64,000 nt of DNA from Pantoea nemavictus (GCF_037479095.1 NZ_JBBGZW010000001.1:2418001-2482000); one strand, 5' to 3'; positions 9,006 through 19,521 are shown, counted from the stretch's first letter. The notes: a model not told the origin generated them from the letters alone. A program made the numbers and translations.

Positions 9006-10273
9006 AACGCCTCGGTTTGGTTAACGCCGTCATCTCCACGGTGATGTTGCTGGTGCTTGCCACGTTTTTCATGGGCGTACGGCTCGATCTGGATGGCACC
9101 AAACTGGTGGTCGCCAACGCGGGCGCGGTACGCTGGAACTGGATCTTCATTGGCTGTGCGGTGGTGTTTGTCTTCCAGCTGCTGCGTCCGCTGGTCCAGG
9201 GCAAACTCAAACGCAGCGGCAAAGGTTTTGTGCTGCCGGGTTTTGATGGATCGACGCCGAAGCAGAAGTTGTTGATGGCACTGGTGATTGCAGCGGCAGT
9301 GATTTGGCCGTTTCTGGTGTCGCGCGGCAGCGTTGATATCGCCACGCTGACGCTGATCTACGTAATGCTCGGGCTCGGGCTTAACGTGGTGGTGGGATTA
9401 TCAGGATTGCTGGTGCTGGGCTACGGCGGTTTCTACGCCATCGGCGCTTACACTTTTGCGTTGCTCAACCACTATTACGGCTTTGGCTTCTGGGAAAGCC
9501 TGCCGCTGGCCGGTTTGGTGGCGGGAGCCTTTGGTTTGCTGCTTGGCTTCCCGGTGCTGCGCCTGCGCGGCGACTATCTGGCGATTGTGACGCTCGGCTT
9601 CGGCGAAATCGTGCGTATTCTGCTGCTGAATAACACGGCGATCACCGGCGGCCCGAACGGTATCGCGCAGATTCCTAAGCCCAGCCTGTTTGGTCTGGAG
9701 TTTGGCCGCCGGGTTAGCGAAGGCGGCTGGAGCACCTTCCATGACTTCTTCGGCTTGAAATACGATCCCAGCGACCGCGTGATTTTCCTCTATCTGGTGG
9801 CGCTGCTGCTGGTGGTGCTGACGCTGTTTGTCATCAACCGTTTACTGCGCATGCCGCTGGGCCGTGCGTGGGAAGCGCTGCGTGAAGATGAGATCGCCTG
9901 CCGTTCGCTTGGTCTGAGCCCAACGCGCATCAAATTGACCGCCTTCACCATCAGCGCCGTGTTTGCAGGCTTTGCGGGTACGCTGTTCGCCGCACGTCAG
10001 GGTTTCGTTAGCCCGGAATCCTTTACCTTCGTCGAATCGGCCTTTGTGCTGGCGATTGTGGTGCTGGGCGGCATGGGCTCGCAGCTGGCAGTGATCCTCG
10101 CAGCCATTCTGCTGGTGGTCTCGCGCGAGCTGATGCGTGATTTGAATGAGTACAGCATGCTGGTGCTCGGTGGTTTGATGGTGCTGATGATGATCTGGCG
10201 TCCGCAAGGTCTGCTGCCGATGAAGCGTCCGCATCTGAAGTTGAAAAGCAGTAAACAAGGAGAGCAGGCATGA
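9002..10273 (+). CDS. livM: Branched-chain amino-acid ABC transporter permease LivM
   Basis: 423 residues (E. coli 425), the larger permease of the liv system. An extended N-terminal membrane region (1-100) precedes the common permease core with [23 protein letters not shown] and the C-terminal coupling stretch [12 protein letters not shown]. It pairs with LivH. ATGA overlaps with livH upstream and livG downstream show tight translational coupling. Confidence 0.95.
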   Translation: MKRLGLVNAVISTVMLLVLATFFMGVRLDLDGTKLVVANAGAVRWNWIFIGCAVVFVFQLLRPLVQGKLKRSGKGFVLPGFDGSTPKQKLLMALVIAAAVIWPFLVSRGSVDIATLTLIYVMLGLGLNVVVGLSGLLVLGYGGFYAIGAYTFALLNHYYGFGFWESLPLAGLVAGAFGLLLGFPVLRLRGDYLAIVTLGFGEIVRILLLNNTAITGGPNGIAQIPKPSLFGLEFGRRVSEGGWSTFHDFFGLKYDPSDRVIFLYLVALLLVVLTLFVINRLLRMPLGRAWEALREDEIACRSLGLSPTRIKLTAFTISAVFAGFAGTLFAARQGFVSPESFTFVESAFVLAIVVLGGMGSQLAVILAAILLVVSRELMRDLNEYSMLVLGGLMVLMMIWRPQGLLPMKRPHLKLKSSKQGEQA

Positions 10274-11037
10274 GTCAGCCTTTGTTAGCCGTTGAAGGCC
10301 TGATGATGCGCTTCGGCGGCCTGTTAGCCGTCAACAACGTGGCGCTGGAGCTGCATCCACAGGAAATCGTTTCGCTGATTGGCCCGAACGGCGCCGGTAA
10401 AACCACGGTGTTCAACTGCCTGACCGGTTTTTATAAACCGACCGGCGGCACCATCAAACTACGCGATCAGCAGCTGCAGGGTTTGCCGGGCCAGAAGATT
10501 GCGCGTATGGGCATTGTGCGCACCTTCCAGCACGTACGTCTGTTCCGCGAAATGACGGTGATTGAAAACCTGCTGGTGGCACAGCATCAGCACCTGAAAA
10601 GCGGCGTGTTTTCCGGCTTGTTCAAAACCCCGGCTTTTCGTCGCGGCGAGAGCGAAGCGCTGGATCGCGCAGCGACCTGGCTGGATCGCATCGGCTTGCT
10701 GGATCTCGCCAACCGCCAGGCGGGCAACCTTGCCTATGGTCAGCAGCGTCGTCTGGAAATCGCGCGCTGCATGGTGACGCGTCCTGAGATTCTGATGCTG
10801 GATGAACCGGCTGCCGGCCTCAACCCGCGTGAAACCCACGAGCTGGATGAACTGATCGCCGAGCTGCGCGGTGAGCACAAGGTTTCCGTGCTGCTAATCG
10901 AACATGATATGAAGCTGGTGATGGGTATCTCTGACCGCATTTATGTGGTGAATCAGGGAACGCCGCTGGCCAACGGTACGCCGGAAGAGGTGCGTAACAA
11001 TCCGGATGTAATCCGTGCATATTTAGGTGAGGCGTAA
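10270..11037 (+). CDS. livG: Branched-chain amino-acid ABC transporter ATPase LivG
   Basis: 255 residues, the E. coli length. Walker A GPNGAGKT is at 38-45, the signature is the [10 protein letters not shown] form typical of LivG, and Walker B is [10 protein letters not shown]. One of two ATPases powering LivHM. It overlaps livM and is followed immediately by livF. Confidence 0.95.
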   Translation: MSQPLLAVEGLMMRFGGLLAVNNVALELHPQEIVSLIGPNGAGKTTVFNCLTGFYKPTGGTIKLRDQQLQGLPGQKIARMGIVRTFQHVRLFREMTVIENLLVAQHQHLKSGVFSGLFKTPAFRRGESEALDRAATWLDRIGLLDLANRQAGNLAYGQQRRLEIARCMVTRPEILMLDEPAAGLNPRETHELDELIAELRGEHKVSVLLIEHDMKLVMGISDRIYVVNQGTPLANGTPEEVRNNPDVIRAYLGEA

Positions 11038-11038
11038 C

Positions 11039-11752
11039 ATGGCAAACCCGATTTTAACCTTGCAGAGTGTCAGCGCCCATTACGGTCCGATCCAGGCGCT
11101 GCACAACATTAATCTGCACATCAACCAGGGTGAAATCGTTACCCTGATCGGTGCCAACGGCGCGGGTAAAACTACGCTGCTCGGCACCTTGTGCGGTGAA
11201 CCGCGCGCTACCAGCGGCAACATTACCTTTGATGGCAAAGAGATTACCGACTGGCAAACGGCGAAAATCATGCGTGAAGCAATTGCCATCGTGCCGGAAG
11301 GCCGTCGGGTATTTTCGCGTATGACGGTAGAAGAGAACCTGGCGATGGGCGGCTTCTTCGCTACGCGGCAGCAGTATCTGGAGCGTATCGATCGCGTCTA
11401 TCAGCTGTTTTCACGCCTGGCAGAGCGTAAAGCACAGCGTGCGGGCACCATGTCCGGCGGTGAGCAGCAGATGCTGGCGATTGGCCGTGCGCTGATGAGC
11501 CAGCCGCGTCTGCTGCTGCTGGATGAGCCTTCGCTGGGGCTGGCGCCAATTATCATTCAGCAGATCTTCGACACCATTGAGCAGCTGCGTAAAGAAGGCA
11601 TGACCATCTTCCTCGTCGAGCAGAATGCCAACCAGGCGCTGAAGCTGGCCGATCGCGGCTATGTGCTGGAGAATGGCCACGTGGTGCTGGAGGATAGCGG
11701 CGAAGCGTTGTTGTCAAACGAAGCGGTACGCAGTGCGTATTTAGGCGCGTAG
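11039..11752 (+). CDS. livF: Branched-chain amino-acid ABC transporter ATPase LivF
   Basis: 237 residues, the E. coli length. Walker A GANGAGKT (38-45), signature MSGGEQQMLAIGRAL, Walker B LLLLDEPSLGLAP. The second ATPase of the complex. The start at 11039, one base after the livG stop, was preferred to an in-frame ATG at 11027 because it gives the family length and lies behind a GGTGAGG site at the end of livG. It is the last gene of the operon. Confidence 0.94.
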   Translation: MANPILTLQSVSAHYGPIQALHNINLHINQGEIVTLIGANGAGKTTLLGTLCGEPRATSGNITFDGKEITDWQTAKIMREAIAIVPEGRRVFSRMTVEENLAMGGFFATRQQYLERIDRVYQLFSRLAERKAQRAGTMSGGEQQMLAIGRALMSQPRLLLLDEPSLGLAPIIIQQIFDTIEQLRKEGMTIFLVEQNANQALKLADRGYVLENGHVVLEDSGEALLSNEAVRSAYLGA

Positions 11753-11783
11753 TTGGTGCTCGCTGTCCTCTGAATTGGGGCTC

Positions 11784-11909
11784 GCTGTCCCCCTCCTCGG
11801 TCCTCCCCCATAAATGGGGGAGGAAGACGCTGCCATATGTGAGTTGGGAGTTGCATGTGGCAGCGTCTCCTTCCCCCGCTAGCGGGGGAAGGCCGGGATG
11901 GGGGACAGC
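11784..11909. repeat. 126-base imperfect inverted repeat with two internal hairpins (BIME-like)
   Basis: The outer ends GCTGTCCCCC (11784-11793) and GGGGGACAGC (11900-11909) are perfectly complementary. Inside, AAGACGCTGCCA pairs with TGGCAGCGTCT, and each arm contains its own hairpin, CCTCCCCCATAAATGGGGGAGG-like on the left and TTCCCCCGCTAGCGGGGGAA on the right. A direct copy of GCTCGCTGTCC also lies at 11758-11768 and 11780-11790. The whole resembles a bacterial interspersed mosaic element between livF and ugpB and may end liv transcription. Confidence 0.75.
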
Positions 11910-11950
11910 TAGCACGGACGAATGTTTAAACCCGCATTATCCCATCCCCT

Positions 11951-11990
11951 CTGTCACATCCCCGTCATAAACCTGTTATTAATCCGTCAT
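11951..11990 (+). promoter_or_regulatory. Pho box (tandem PhoB site) of the ugp operon
   Basis: Four seven-base repeats in exact 11-base register: CTGTCAC at 11951, CCGTCAT at 11962, CTGTTAT at 11973 and CCGTCAT at 11984 (PhoB consensus CTGTCAT with four-base spacers). They point toward ugpB. In E. coli the ugp operon is a known member of the Pho regulon. Confidence 0.9.
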
Positions 11991-12064
11991 TTCCCCGTGT
12001 CATGTTACGTCGCGAACAAAAAAATGCGCGAATTCGCGCGTAGCTAACAGCACAGGAAAACCTT

Positions 12065-13381
12065 ATGTCCGCTTTTACGCTTCGTCCCCGCCTGATGAGT
12101 GTCGTGCTCGGTCTGGCGCTCAGCGGTAATGCGCTGGCTGCAACTGAGATCCCTTTCTGGCACTCAATGGAAGGCGAGTTAGGCAAAGAAGTTGATTCTC
12201 TGGCACAACGTTTTAACCAGGCTCATCCCGATTACAAAATCGTCCCGACTTATAAAGGTAACTACGAGCAGAGCCTGGCGGCGGGTATTGCCGCTGTGCG
12301 CTCTGGCAAAGCGCCCGCGCTGCTGCAGGTGTATGAAGTCGGTACCGCGACCATGATGGCGTCAAAAGCGATCGTGCCGGTCAATGAAGTGTTTAAAAAC
12401 GCTGGCGTGCAGATGGATCCGCAGCAGTTCGTGCCAGCCGTTGCCGGTTACTACAGTGATAGCAAAGGCCAGCTGATTTCTCAGCCGTTCAACAGCTCAA
12501 CGCCGGTGCTGTACTACAACAAAGATGCCTTTAAAAAAGCCGGTCTTAACCCGGACCAGCCACCGAAAACCTGGCAGGAGCTGGCGAAAGACGCCGAAGC
12601 GCTGCGCAAAGCCGGCCTGACCTGTGGTTACGCCAGTGGCTGGCAGGGCTGGATTCAGATTGAAAACTTCAGCGCCTGGCATGCGCTGCCGGTGGCCACC
12701 AAAAACAACGGCTTTGACGGCACCGATGCAGTGCTGGAATTCAACCAGCCGGTGCAGGTGCGCCACATCGAAATGCTGGAAGCGATGAACAAGAAAGGGG
12801 ATTTCACCTACTTCGGTCGCAAGGATGAATCCACCGCCAAGTTCTACAACGGCGATTGCGGCATCACCACCGCCTCTTCCGGTTCGCTGGCCGACATCAA
12901 ACACTACGCCAAATTTAACTTCGGCGTCGGCATGATGCCGTACGATGAAACCGTACCGAACGCACCGCAGAACGCCATTATTGGCGGCGCGAGCCTGTGG
13001 GTGATGAAAGGCAAAGATGCCAACACCTACAAAGGCGCGGCGGAGTTTATGAAGTTCCTCGCACAGCCGGAAATCGCCGCTGAATGGCACCAGAAAACCG
13101 GTTATCTGCCGATCACCACCGCAGCCTATGAGCTGACTAAACAGCAGGGCTTCTACGACAAGAACCCAGGCGCAGACATCGCCACGCGTCAGATGCTGAA
13201 CAAAGATCCGCTGCCGTTCACCAAAGGTATGCGTCTTGGCAACATGCCGCAGATTCGCACCATCGTGGACGAAGAGCTGGAAGGCGTGTGGACCGGCAAA
13301 CAGGCACCACAAGCCGCGCTGGATAACGCGGTGAAACGCGGTAATGAACTGCTGCGCCGTTTTGAGCAGCAAGTGAAGTAA
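12065..13381 (+). CDS. ugpB: sn-Glycerol-3-phosphate periplasmic binding protein UgpB
   Basis: 438 residues, the E. coli length. The signal peptide is about 1-25 (NALAA), followed by a cluster 2 (MalE-type) binding-protein fold beginning [14 protein letters not shown]. It captures glycerol-3-phosphate and glycerophosphodiesters for UgpAEC. It is the first gene of ugpBAECQ, 75 bases after the Pho box, with an AGGA site before the ATG. Confidence 0.96.
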   Translation: MSAFTLRPRLMSVVLGLALSGNALAATEIPFWHSMEGELGKEVDSLAQRFNQAHPDYKIVPTYKGNYEQSLAAGIAAVRSGKAPALLQVYEVGTATMMASKAIVPVNEVFKNAGVQMDPQQFVPAVAGYYSDSKGQLISQPFNSSTPVLYYNKDAFKKAGLNPDQPPKTWQELAKDAEALRKAGLTCGYASGWQGWIQIENFSAWHALPVATKNNGFDGTDAVLEFNQPVQVRHIEMLEAMNKKGDFTYFGRKDESTAKFYNGDCGITTASSGSLADIKHYAKFNFGVGMMPYDETVPNAPQNAIIGGASLWVMKGKDANTYKGAAEFMKFLAQPEIAAEWHQKTGYLPITTAAYELTKQQGFYDKNPGADIATRQMLNKDPLPFTKGMRLGNMPQIRTIVDEELEGVWTGKQAPQAALDNAVKRGNELLRRFEQQVK

Positions 13382-13445
13382 ATGCTGTTATCTCGGGGCC
13401 GACGCCTGGCGTTCGCCCCGATTTCTCTCTTTGATTGAGCCTGCT

Positions 13446-14333
13446 ATGTCCTCATCGCGCCCCGTATTTCGCTCCCGTTTTCTGCCCTATTTGCTGGTGC
13501 TACCGCAACTGGTGATTACCGCCATTTTCTTCCTGTGGCCCGCCGGTGAAGCTCTGTGGTATTCGCTGCAAAGCATTGATCCTTTTGGCATCTCCAGCAC
13601 CTTCGTGGGTTTGGCAAACTTTAAGCGTTTGTTCAATGACGAATACTATCTGGCGTCCTTCTGGACCACCATTGAGTTCAGTGCGCTGGTGACGATTTGC
13701 GGCATGACGTTTTCCCTGCTGCTGGCGGCGCTGGTGGATTACGTCATTCGCCTGCGCAAGCTGTATCAAACGTTGCTGCTGCTGCCGTACGCGGTCGCGC
13801 CGGTGGTAGCGGCGGTGCTGTGGATGTTCTTATTCAATCCGGGCCTCGGTTTATTCAGCCACCTGCTGAACCAAATGGGCTACAACTGGAACTATGCGCA
13901 AAACAGCGGTCAGGCGATGTTCCTGATTGTATTGGCGTCGATCTGGCAACAAATGAGCTACAACTTCCTGTTTTTCTTCGCGGCGTTACAGTCGATTCCC
14001 AAATCGCTGGTGGAAGCCGCTGCGATTGACGGCGCGGGTCCGGTGCGCCGCTTCTTCAATTTGTCGCTGCCGCTGATTACGCCGGTGAGCTTTTTCCTGC
14101 TGGTGGTCAATCTGGTTTACGCCTTCTTCGATACCTTCCCGGTGATTGATGCCGCCACCGGCGGTGGTCCGGTACAGGCCACCACTACGCTTATCTACAA
14201 AATCTATCGCGAAGGCTTCACCGGGCTGGATCTCTCCTCCTCCGCCGCGCAGTCGGTGGTGCTGATGCTGCTGGTGATTGGCCTGACCATCCTGCAATTC
14301 CGCTTTGTCGAGCGTAAGGTGCAATACCAATGA
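13446..14333 (+). CDS. ugpA: Glycerol-3-phosphate ABC transporter permease UgpA
   Basis: 295 residues, the E. coli length, with six predicted membrane helices and the cytoplasmic EAA motif ([16 protein letters not shown]) that docks on UgpC. The ATG at 13446 gives the family start [11 protein letters not shown]; an in-frame ATG at 13431 would add only five residues. Overlaps ugpE by four bases. Confidence 0.95.
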   Translation: MSSSRPVFRSRFLPYLLVLPQLVITAIFFLWPAGEALWYSLQSIDPFGISSTFVGLANFKRLFNDEYYLASFWTTIEFSALVTICGMTFSLLLAALVDYVIRLRKLYQTLLLLPYAVAPVVAAVLWMFLFNPGLGLFSHLLNQMGYNWNYAQNSGQAMFLIVLASIWQQMSYNFLFFFAALQSIPKSLVEAAAIDGAGPVRRFFNLSLPLITPVSFFLLVVNLVYAFFDTFPVIDAATGGGPVQATTTLIYKIYREGFTGLDLSSSAAQSVVLMLLVIGLTILQFRFVERKVQYQ

Positions 14334-15175
14334 TTGAGAATCGACGCGGGCTGGATATCTTCAGCCATACCTTGCTGGTGCTGGGCGTGCTGACCATTCT
14401 GTTCCCGCTTTATATCGCCTTTGTGGCGGCGACGCTGGATAACGAGGCGGTGTATCAGGTGCCGATGACCTTAGTCCCTGGCTCGCATCTGTGGGAGAAC
14501 ATCTCGCGCATCTGGACGCACGGCGTCAACGGCAACGGCCCGGCATTTGGCATGATGATGTTTAATAGCCTGCTGATGGCGCTCGGTATTACCGTCGGCA
14601 AAATCACCGTCTCGATGCTCTCCGCTTTCGCGCTGGTGTGGTTCCGTTTCCCGCTGCGCTCGCTGTTCTTCTGGCTGATTTTCATCACCCTGATGCTGCC
14701 GGTCGAAGTGCGTATTTTCCCGACGGTGGAGGTGATTTCGACGCTAAACATGCTCGACAGCTACAGCGGCTTAACGCTGCCGCTGATGGCGTCCGCTACC
14801 GCCACTTTCCTGTTCCGCCAGTTCTTTATGTCTTTGCCGGACGAGCTGATAGAGGCGGCGCGTATCGACGGCGCCAGCCCGATGCGTTTCTTCTGGGACA
14901 TCGTACTGCCGCTATCAAAAACTAATCTCGCCGCGCTGTTCGTGATCACCTTCATCTATGGCTGGAACCAGTATCTGTGGCCGCTGCTGATCATCAATGA
15001 TGCCAGCCTCAGCACCGCTGTGGCGGGGGTGAAAAGTATGATCAACACCAGCGGCGGCCCAACGCAGTGGAATGAAGTGATGGCGGCAATGTTATTAACC
15101 CTGATTCCACCGGTGGTGGTGGTACTTGTGATGCAACGTGCCTTTGTGCGTGGCCTGGTGGAGAGTGATAAATAA
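14330..15175 (+). CDS. ugpE: Glycerol-3-phosphate ABC transporter permease UgpE
   Basis: 281 residues, the E. coli length. Six membrane helices and the EAA motif [21 protein letters not shown]. Forms the translocation pore with UgpA. The ATG overlaps the ugpA stop (ATGA), and ugpC begins at the next base after its stop. Confidence 0.95.
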   Translation: MIENRRGLDIFSHTLLVLGVLTILFPLYIAFVAATLDNEAVYQVPMTLVPGSHLWENISRIWTHGVNGNGPAFGMMMFNSLLMALGITVGKITVSMLSAFALVWFRFPLRSLFFWLIFITLMLPVEVRIFPTVEVISTLNMLDSYSGLTLPLMASATATFLFRQFFMSLPDELIEAARIDGASPMRFFWDIVLPLSKTNLAALFVITFIYGWNQYLWPLLIINDASLSTAVAGVKSMINTSGGPTQWNEVMAAMLLTLIPPVVVVLVMQRAFVRGLVESDK

Positions 15176-16249
15176 ATGGCAGGCGTAACCCTTCAGACCG
15201 TTACCAAGTCGTATGACGGCAAAAATCAGATCATTCAGCCACTGAATATCACCATCAACGATGGCGAATTTATGGTGATGGTCGGCCCTTCCGGCTGCGG
15301 CAAATCAACACTGCTGCGCATGGTGGCAGGCCTCGAGCGCGTATCGTCTGGCGATATCTATATCGACGACAAACGCGTCACCAATATGGAGCCGAAAGAT
15401 CGCGGTATCGCCATGGTGTTCCAGAACTACGCGCTCTATCCGCACATGACGGTGGGCGAAAACATGGCGTATGGCCTGAAAATTCGCGGCATGGGTAAAG
15501 TGCAGATCGAGCAGCGCGTGATGGAAGCGGCGCGCAGCCTGGAGCTGGATCATCTGCTGCATCGCCGTCCGCGCGAATTGTCTGGCGGACAACGTCAGCG
15601 TGTGGCGATGGGCCGCGCCATCGTGCGTGAACCGGCTGTGTTCCTGTTTGATGAGCCGCTCTCCAACCTCGACGCGCGTCTGCGCGTGCAGATGCGTCTT
15701 GAGCTGCAACAGCTGCATCGCCGCCTAAAAACTACCAGCCTCTACGTCACGCACGATCAGGTAGAAGCCATGACGCTGGCGCAGCGCGTGATGGTGATGA
15801 ACAAAGGCGTAGTGGAGCAGGTGGGTACGCCGGTGGAAGTGTATGAACGTCCGGCCAGCCAGTTCGTTGCCTCCTTTATCGGCGCGCCGGCCATGAACCT
15901 GCTGCCGGGACAAATCAGCAGCGACGGCACGCGTTTTACTCTGGATGCACTTAACAGCTTGCTGCTGGGTGAAAGTAAAGCCAAATGGGCCAACCGTCCG
16001 CTGACGCTGGGTATTCGTCCCGAGCATATTCAGCTCAGCAGCCGCGAGGCCGGCGGCATTCCGCTGGTGGTGGAGACGCTGGAGATGCTCGGCGCCGATA
16101 ATCTGGCGCATGGCCGCATCGGCAACGCGCGCATGGTGGTGCGTTTGCCCCACAGTGAGCGCCCGCAGGCGGGCAGCACCTTGTGGCTGCATCTGCCGTC
16201 AGATGCGTTACACTTCTTCGATTCAACCTATGGAAAGCGTCTGGAATGA
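15176..16249 (+). CDS. ugpC: Glycerol-3-phosphate ABC transporter ATPase UgpC
   Basis: 357 residues (E. coli 356). An MalK-type ATPase: Walker A GPSGCGKS (37-44), signature [14 protein letters not shown], Walker [15 protein letters not shown]-loop TH, then a C-terminal OB-fold (TOBE) regulatory domain from about 235. In E. coli this domain mediates inhibition by cytoplasmic phosphate. Its stop overlaps the ugpQ start. Confidence 0.95.
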   Translation: MAGVTLQTVTKSYDGKNQIIQPLNITINDGEFMVMVGPSGCGKSTLLRMVAGLERVSSGDIYIDDKRVTNMEPKDRGIAMVFQNYALYPHMTVGENMAYGLKIRGMGKVQIEQRVMEAARSLELDHLLHRRPRELSGGQRQRVAMGRAIVREPAVFLFDEPLSNLDARLRVQMRLELQQLHRRLKTTSLYVTHDQVEAMTLAQRVMVMNKGVVEQVGTPVEVYERPASQFVASFIGAPAMNLLPGQISSDGTRFTLDALNSLLLGESKAKWANRPLTLGIRPEHIQLSSREAGGIPLVVETLEMLGADNLAHGRIGNARMVVRLPHSERPQAGSTLWLHLPSDALHFFDSTYGKRLE

Positions 16250-16989
16250 GTCAACACAACTGGCCTTATCCGCATATTGTCGCGCATCGCGGCGGCGGCA
16301 AACTGGCCCCGGAAAATACCCTCGCGGCGATTGATGTCGGCGCGCAGCACGGCCACACCATGATTGAGTTTGATGCCAAGCTCTCGGAAGATAAGCAGAT
16401 TTTCCTGCTGCACGATGACACGCTCGATCGCACCAGCAACGGCTGGGGCGTGGCGGGTGCGCTGTCGTGGCATAAGCTGTCTCAGCTGGATGCGGGCGGT
16501 TGGTTTAGCCGCGATTACGAAGGCGAACCGCTGGCGCTGCTGAGTGAAGTGGCAGAACGTTGCCGCCAGCATCAGATGATGGCCAATATCGAGATCAAAC
16601 CGACGACCGGTCAGGATGTGGAAACCGGGCGCAATGTGGCTCTCGCGGCACGCGAACTGTGGCAAGGACAAACCGCGCCGTTGCTCTCATCCTTCTCTTA
16701 TGCCGCGCTGGAAGCGGCGATGCAGGCGGCGCCCGAGCTGCCGCGCGGCTTACTGCTGGATGAGTGGCACGACGACTGGCAGGCGCTGACGGCGCGTCTG
16801 GATTGCGTATCGATTCATCTGAATCACAGATTACTCGATGCTGAACGTACCGCGCTGCTGAAAGCGGCCGGTCTGCGGATTCTGGTGTATACCGTGAATC
16901 AGCCCGCGCGCGCGCGCGAGCTGCTAAGTTGGGGCGTCGACGCCATCTGCACCGATCGTATCGACACTATCGGTGCGGACTTCCGCTAG
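16246..16989 (+). CDS. ugpQ: Cytoplasmic glycerophosphodiester phosphodiesterase UgpQ
   Basis: 247 residues, the E. coli length. GDPD-family TIM barrel with the catalytic and metal-binding motifs [35 protein letters not shown] and NIEIKP. It hydrolyses imported glycerophosphodiesters to glycerol-3-phosphate and an alcohol. The start at 16246 (ATGA overlap with ugpC) matches the family. The stop TAG shares its bases with the stop of convergent yhhA in one CTAG at 16986-16989. Confidence 0.95.
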   Translation: MSQHNWPYPHIVAHRGGGKLAPENTLAAIDVGAQHGHTMIEFDAKLSEDKQIFLLHDDTLDRTSNGWGVAGALSWHKLSQLDAGGWFSRDYEGEPLALLSEVAERCRQHQMMANIEIKPTTGQDVETGRNVALAARELWQGQTAPLLSSFSYAALEAAMQAAPELPRGLLLDEWHDDWQALTARLDCVSIHLNHRLLDAERTALLKAAGLRILVYTVNQPARARELLSWGVDAICTDRIDTIGADFR

Positions 16990-17270
16990 TTCTGCTGCTT
17001 AAGCTGGCCCGGCTGCGATTGAATCACCTGCTGCTGGGCACTGTTACGCTGTTCCTGCACCTTGCGCTGTACATCCTGGCTTTGCTGCTGCTGATCCTGC
17101 TGCAGTTTACGCTTTTGCTGTTGCTGCTGATTCTGCATTTGCGACTGCATCCGCTGCTGGCTCGGGTTATAGCCGGGTTGGTTCGGATCGTTGGTGCTAT
17201 TCAACATATTCGCCATGCTGCTTAACGGCAGCAAAGCGGCGATCACAATTAGCCATTTGTTTTTGTTCAT
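16986..17270 (-). CDS. yhhA: DUF2756 family Gln-rich exported protein YhhA
   Basis: 94 residues. A signal peptide (about 1-19, cut after SSMA) precedes the family motif [20 protein letters not shown] and a long glutamine-rich segment likely to form a coiled coil. E. coli YhhA is longer (about 146 residues), so this copy is a short form lacking the C-terminal part. The start at 17270 follows a GGAGG site. Function unknown. It lies between ugpQ and ggt, as in E. coli. Confidence 0.85.
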   Translation of the reverse strand: MNKNKWLIVIAALLPLSSMANMLNSTNDPNQPGYNPSQQRMQSQMQNQQQQQKRKLQQDQQQQSQDVQRKVQEQRNSAQQQVIQSQPGQLKQQN

Positions 17271-17476
17271 GGTGTTTCCTCCATCAATGCAGCCTGCTGT
17301 GTGGTGTTGTTGCGCAACAGGCAACAACGGCTACTGACATAAGTTTATGCTATATCTCAAACCCCTCATCCAGGAGTGCACCTAATTTAACTTTACTGCT
17401 ACGCTTTTTACTGTATTTGCAAACACTTGCATCAATTAATAACAAATGTAAATAACGTTAAAAGGGTGGTGACAGG

Positions 17477-19228
17477 ATGAGGATACAAGGCAACGTGCGT
17501 CAGTTCGGCTGGGCATTGCTGATGAGTTTTACCGTGGTGCAGGGCGCGAACGCCGCGCCGACCAGTGCACCGCCGGTTTCCTATGGAGTCGATAGCGACA
17601 CTTTTCACCCGGTTAAGGCCAAACATGGCATGGTGGCATCGGTTGATGCGCTGGCTACTGAAGTGGGTGTCGATATCCTTAAGCAGGGCGGTAACGCCGT
17701 CGATGCGGCAGTGGCGGTTGGCTTCGCGCTGGCGGTGACGCATCCGCAGGCCGGTAATCTCGGCGGCGGTGGCTTTATGCTGCTGCGCACCGCATCCGGC
17801 CGCACTACCGCTATCGACTTCCGTGAAATGGCGCCGGCGCGCGCATCACGCGATATGTTCCTCGACAAGCAGGGCAACGCTGACAGTAAGTTGTCACTTA
17901 CTTCTCACTTAGCCTCAGGCACGCCGGGCACCGTGGCCGGTTTTGCGCTGGCCGCAAAGAAATATGGCACCTTGCCGCTCAGCACCTTGCTGGCGCCGGC
18001 TATCAAACTGGCGCGTAACGGCATCGTAGTGAACGATGCGCTGGCCGACGATCTCGCCACCTACGGCAAAGAGACGCTAATCAATCACGACAATAGCCGC
18101 GCGATTTTCTACAAGGCCGACGGCAAGCCATATCAGAAGGGCGAACGTCTGGTGCAAAAGAACCTCGCACATAGCCTGCAGCTGATTGCCCAGCAAGGTC
18201 CGGATGCGTTCTATAAAGGCAAAATCGCCGATGAGATTGCCGGTGAAATGGCACAGCATGGTGGGTTGATCGGCAAGCCGGATCTGGCGGCCTACCGCGC
18301 CGTGGAGCGTAAACCGGTGAGCGGCACCTATCGCGGCTATGAAGTCTTCTCCATGCCGCCGCCGTCGTCCGGCGGGATTCACATCGTGCAGATCCTCAAT
18401 ATCCTGGAAAACTTCGATCTGGCGAAGTGGGGCTTTGGCAGCGCCGATGCGATGCAGGTCATGGCAGAGGCGGAAAAGTACGCCTATGCCGACCGTTCGG
18501 AGTACCTGGGCGATCCTGACTTCGTCAACGTGCCGCAGCAGGCGCTTACCAGCAAAGCCTACGCCAAAACGCTGGCGCAGCAGATTGACGTCAACAAAGC
18601 GCGTCCATCCAGCGAGATCAAACCGGGTAAACTGGCACCGTATGAAAGTAATCAAACCACGCACTTCTCGGTAGTCGATAAAGAGGGCAACGCGGTAGCG
18701 GTGACTTACACGCTGAATACCTACTTCGGCAGCGGCATCGTGGCCGGCCAAAGCGGCATCCTGATGAACAATGAAATGGATGACTTCTCAGCTAAACCGG
18801 GCACGCCAAACGTCTATGGCTTAGTCGGCGGGGAGGCAAATGCGGTGCAACCGGCCAAACGTCCGCTGTCATCGATGTCGCCCACCATCGTGGCGAAAGA
18901 CGGTAAAACCTGGCTGGTTACCGGCAGCCCGGGCGGCAGCCGCATTATCACCACTGTGCTGCAAATGGTGGTCAACAGCATCGATTTTGGGATGAACGTG
19001 GCTGAAGCAACCAACGCACCACGCTTCCATCATCAATGGTTGCCGGATCAACTGCGGGTCGAGAAAGGCTTTAGCCCGGATACGCTGCGCCTGCTGGAAA
19101 CCAAAGGCCAGCATGTGAAAGTGATGCCTGCGATGGGCAGTACGCAGAGCATCATGATTGGGCCGGACGGCACGCGCTATGGCGCATCCGATCCGCGTTC
19201 GGTGAATGATTTAAGCGCGGGATACTAA
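17477..19228 (+). CDS. ggt: Gamma-glutamyltranspeptidase (glutathione hydrolase)
   Basis: 583 residues (E. coli 580). Signal peptide about 1-27, so the enzyme is periplasmic. The precursor cleaves itself before the catalytic threonine, Thr394 in NQTTHFSVVD, to give large and small subunits; the small subunit carries the oxyanion-hole PLSSMSPT and GSPGGSRI motifs. It cleaves the gamma-glutamyl bond of glutathione and related compounds. Divergent from yhhA across about 200 bases. Confidence 0.96.
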   Translation: MRIQGNVRQFGWALLMSFTVVQGANAAPTSAPPVSYGVDSDTFHPVKAKHGMVASVDALATEVGVDILKQGGNAVDAAVAVGFALAVTHPQAGNLGGGGFMLLRTASGRTTAIDFREMAPARASRDMFLDKQGNADSKLSLTSHLASGTPGTVAGFALAAKKYGTLPLSTLLAPAIKLARNGIVVNDALADDLATYGKETLINHDNSRAIFYKADGKPYQKGERLVQKNLAHSLQLIAQQGPDAFYKGKIADEIAGEMAQHGGLIGKPDLAAYRAVERKPVSGTYRGYEVFSMPPPSSGGIHIVQILNILENFDLAKWGFGSADAMQVMAEAEKYAYADRSEYLGDPDFVNVPQQALTSKAYAKTLAQQIDVNKARPSSEIKPGKLAPYESNQTTHFSVVDKEGNAVAVTYTLNTYFGSGIVAGQSGILMNNEMDDFSAKPGTPNVYGLVGGEANAVQPAKRPLSSMSPTIVAKDGKTWLVTGSPGGSRIITTVLQMVVNSIDFGMNVAEATNAPRFHHQWLPDQLRVEKGFSPDTLRLLETKGQHVKVMPAMGSTQSIMIGPDGTRYGASDPRSVNDLSAGY

Positions 19229-19240
19229 TCACCCTGCTTT

Positions 19241-19264
19241 GTAGGGTCGCCACTCATGGCGACC
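19241..19264. repeat. Short palindromic repeat (GTAGGGTCGCC type)
   Basis: The unit starts GTAGGGTCGCCACTCATGGC and ends GACC; GGTCGCCA and TGGCGACC form the hairpin. It is the first of two related hairpins just after ggt and may serve as its 3' end. Confidence 0.6.
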
Positions 19265-19273
19265 AGATTTGCA

Positions 19274-19294
19274 GGTGCGCATCAATGCGCACCC
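19274..19294. repeat. Short palindromic repeat (GGTGCGCAT type)
   Basis: GGTGCGCATCAATGCGCACC forms an eight-base-pair hairpin, in the same family as the copies at 29579 and 42554. Nine bases separate it from the preceding repeat. Confidence 0.6.
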
Positions 19295-19398
19295 GACATT
19301 GATAATCAGCAAAATGGTGAAAATCCCCTTTAACATCAAGGGATTCAATCTTGCCATCAATGCAAAAAAATTCGCTAAAAGGGTTTGCAGACGCGAAT

Positions 19399-19417
19399 GA
19401 TAATGATTATTATTGTC
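19399..19417 (+). promoter_or_regulatory. Fur box of the ryhB promoter
   Basis: GATAATGATTATTATTGTC differs from the 19-base Fur consensus (GATAATGATAATCATTATC) at only a few positions. It overlaps the expected -10 of ryhB, so Fur with iron would block transcription. Confidence 0.88.
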
Positions 19418-19419
19418 AT

Positions 19420-19517
19420 GCGAGCTCGGAAACGTCTCCTGACATCTGGGTAAGCACGACATTGCTCACATTGCTTCCAAGTATTATTTAGCCAGCTCGG
19501 GTGCTGGCTTTTTTTTT
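19420..19517 (+). ncRNA. ryhB: Iron-responsive small regulatory RNA RyhB
   Basis: About 98 bases. The core from 19452 to 19479 (beginning AAGCACGACATTGCTC) is identical to my recollection of the E. coli RyhB seed region and Hfq-binding segment. It is followed by a terminator hairpin, GCCAGC-TCGGGT-GCTGGC (19491-19508), with nine T residues. The 5' part (19420-19450) differs from E. coli. It lies downstream of ggt, in the same ggt-gntR interval as E. coli ryhB. RyhB pairs with Hfq and target messages such as sodB and sdhC to spare iron when Fur is inactive. The 5' end is estimated from the Fur box. Confidence 0.92.
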
Positions 19518-19521
19518 GCTT

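Noticed and set aside
11784..11909. Possible CRISPR-like repeat structure
   Set aside because: The repeats are inverted, differ in sequence and have no regular spacers; no cas genes are present.
12497..13372. A 291-codon open frame antisense to ugpB
   Set aside because: ugpB is a clear full-length homologue. The antisense product is His/Phe/Arg-rich with no recognisable fold, as expected from GC-rich codon shadowing. The same applies to long antisense frames in plsB (35065-35685), ggt (18077-18751) and uvrA (53741-54457).
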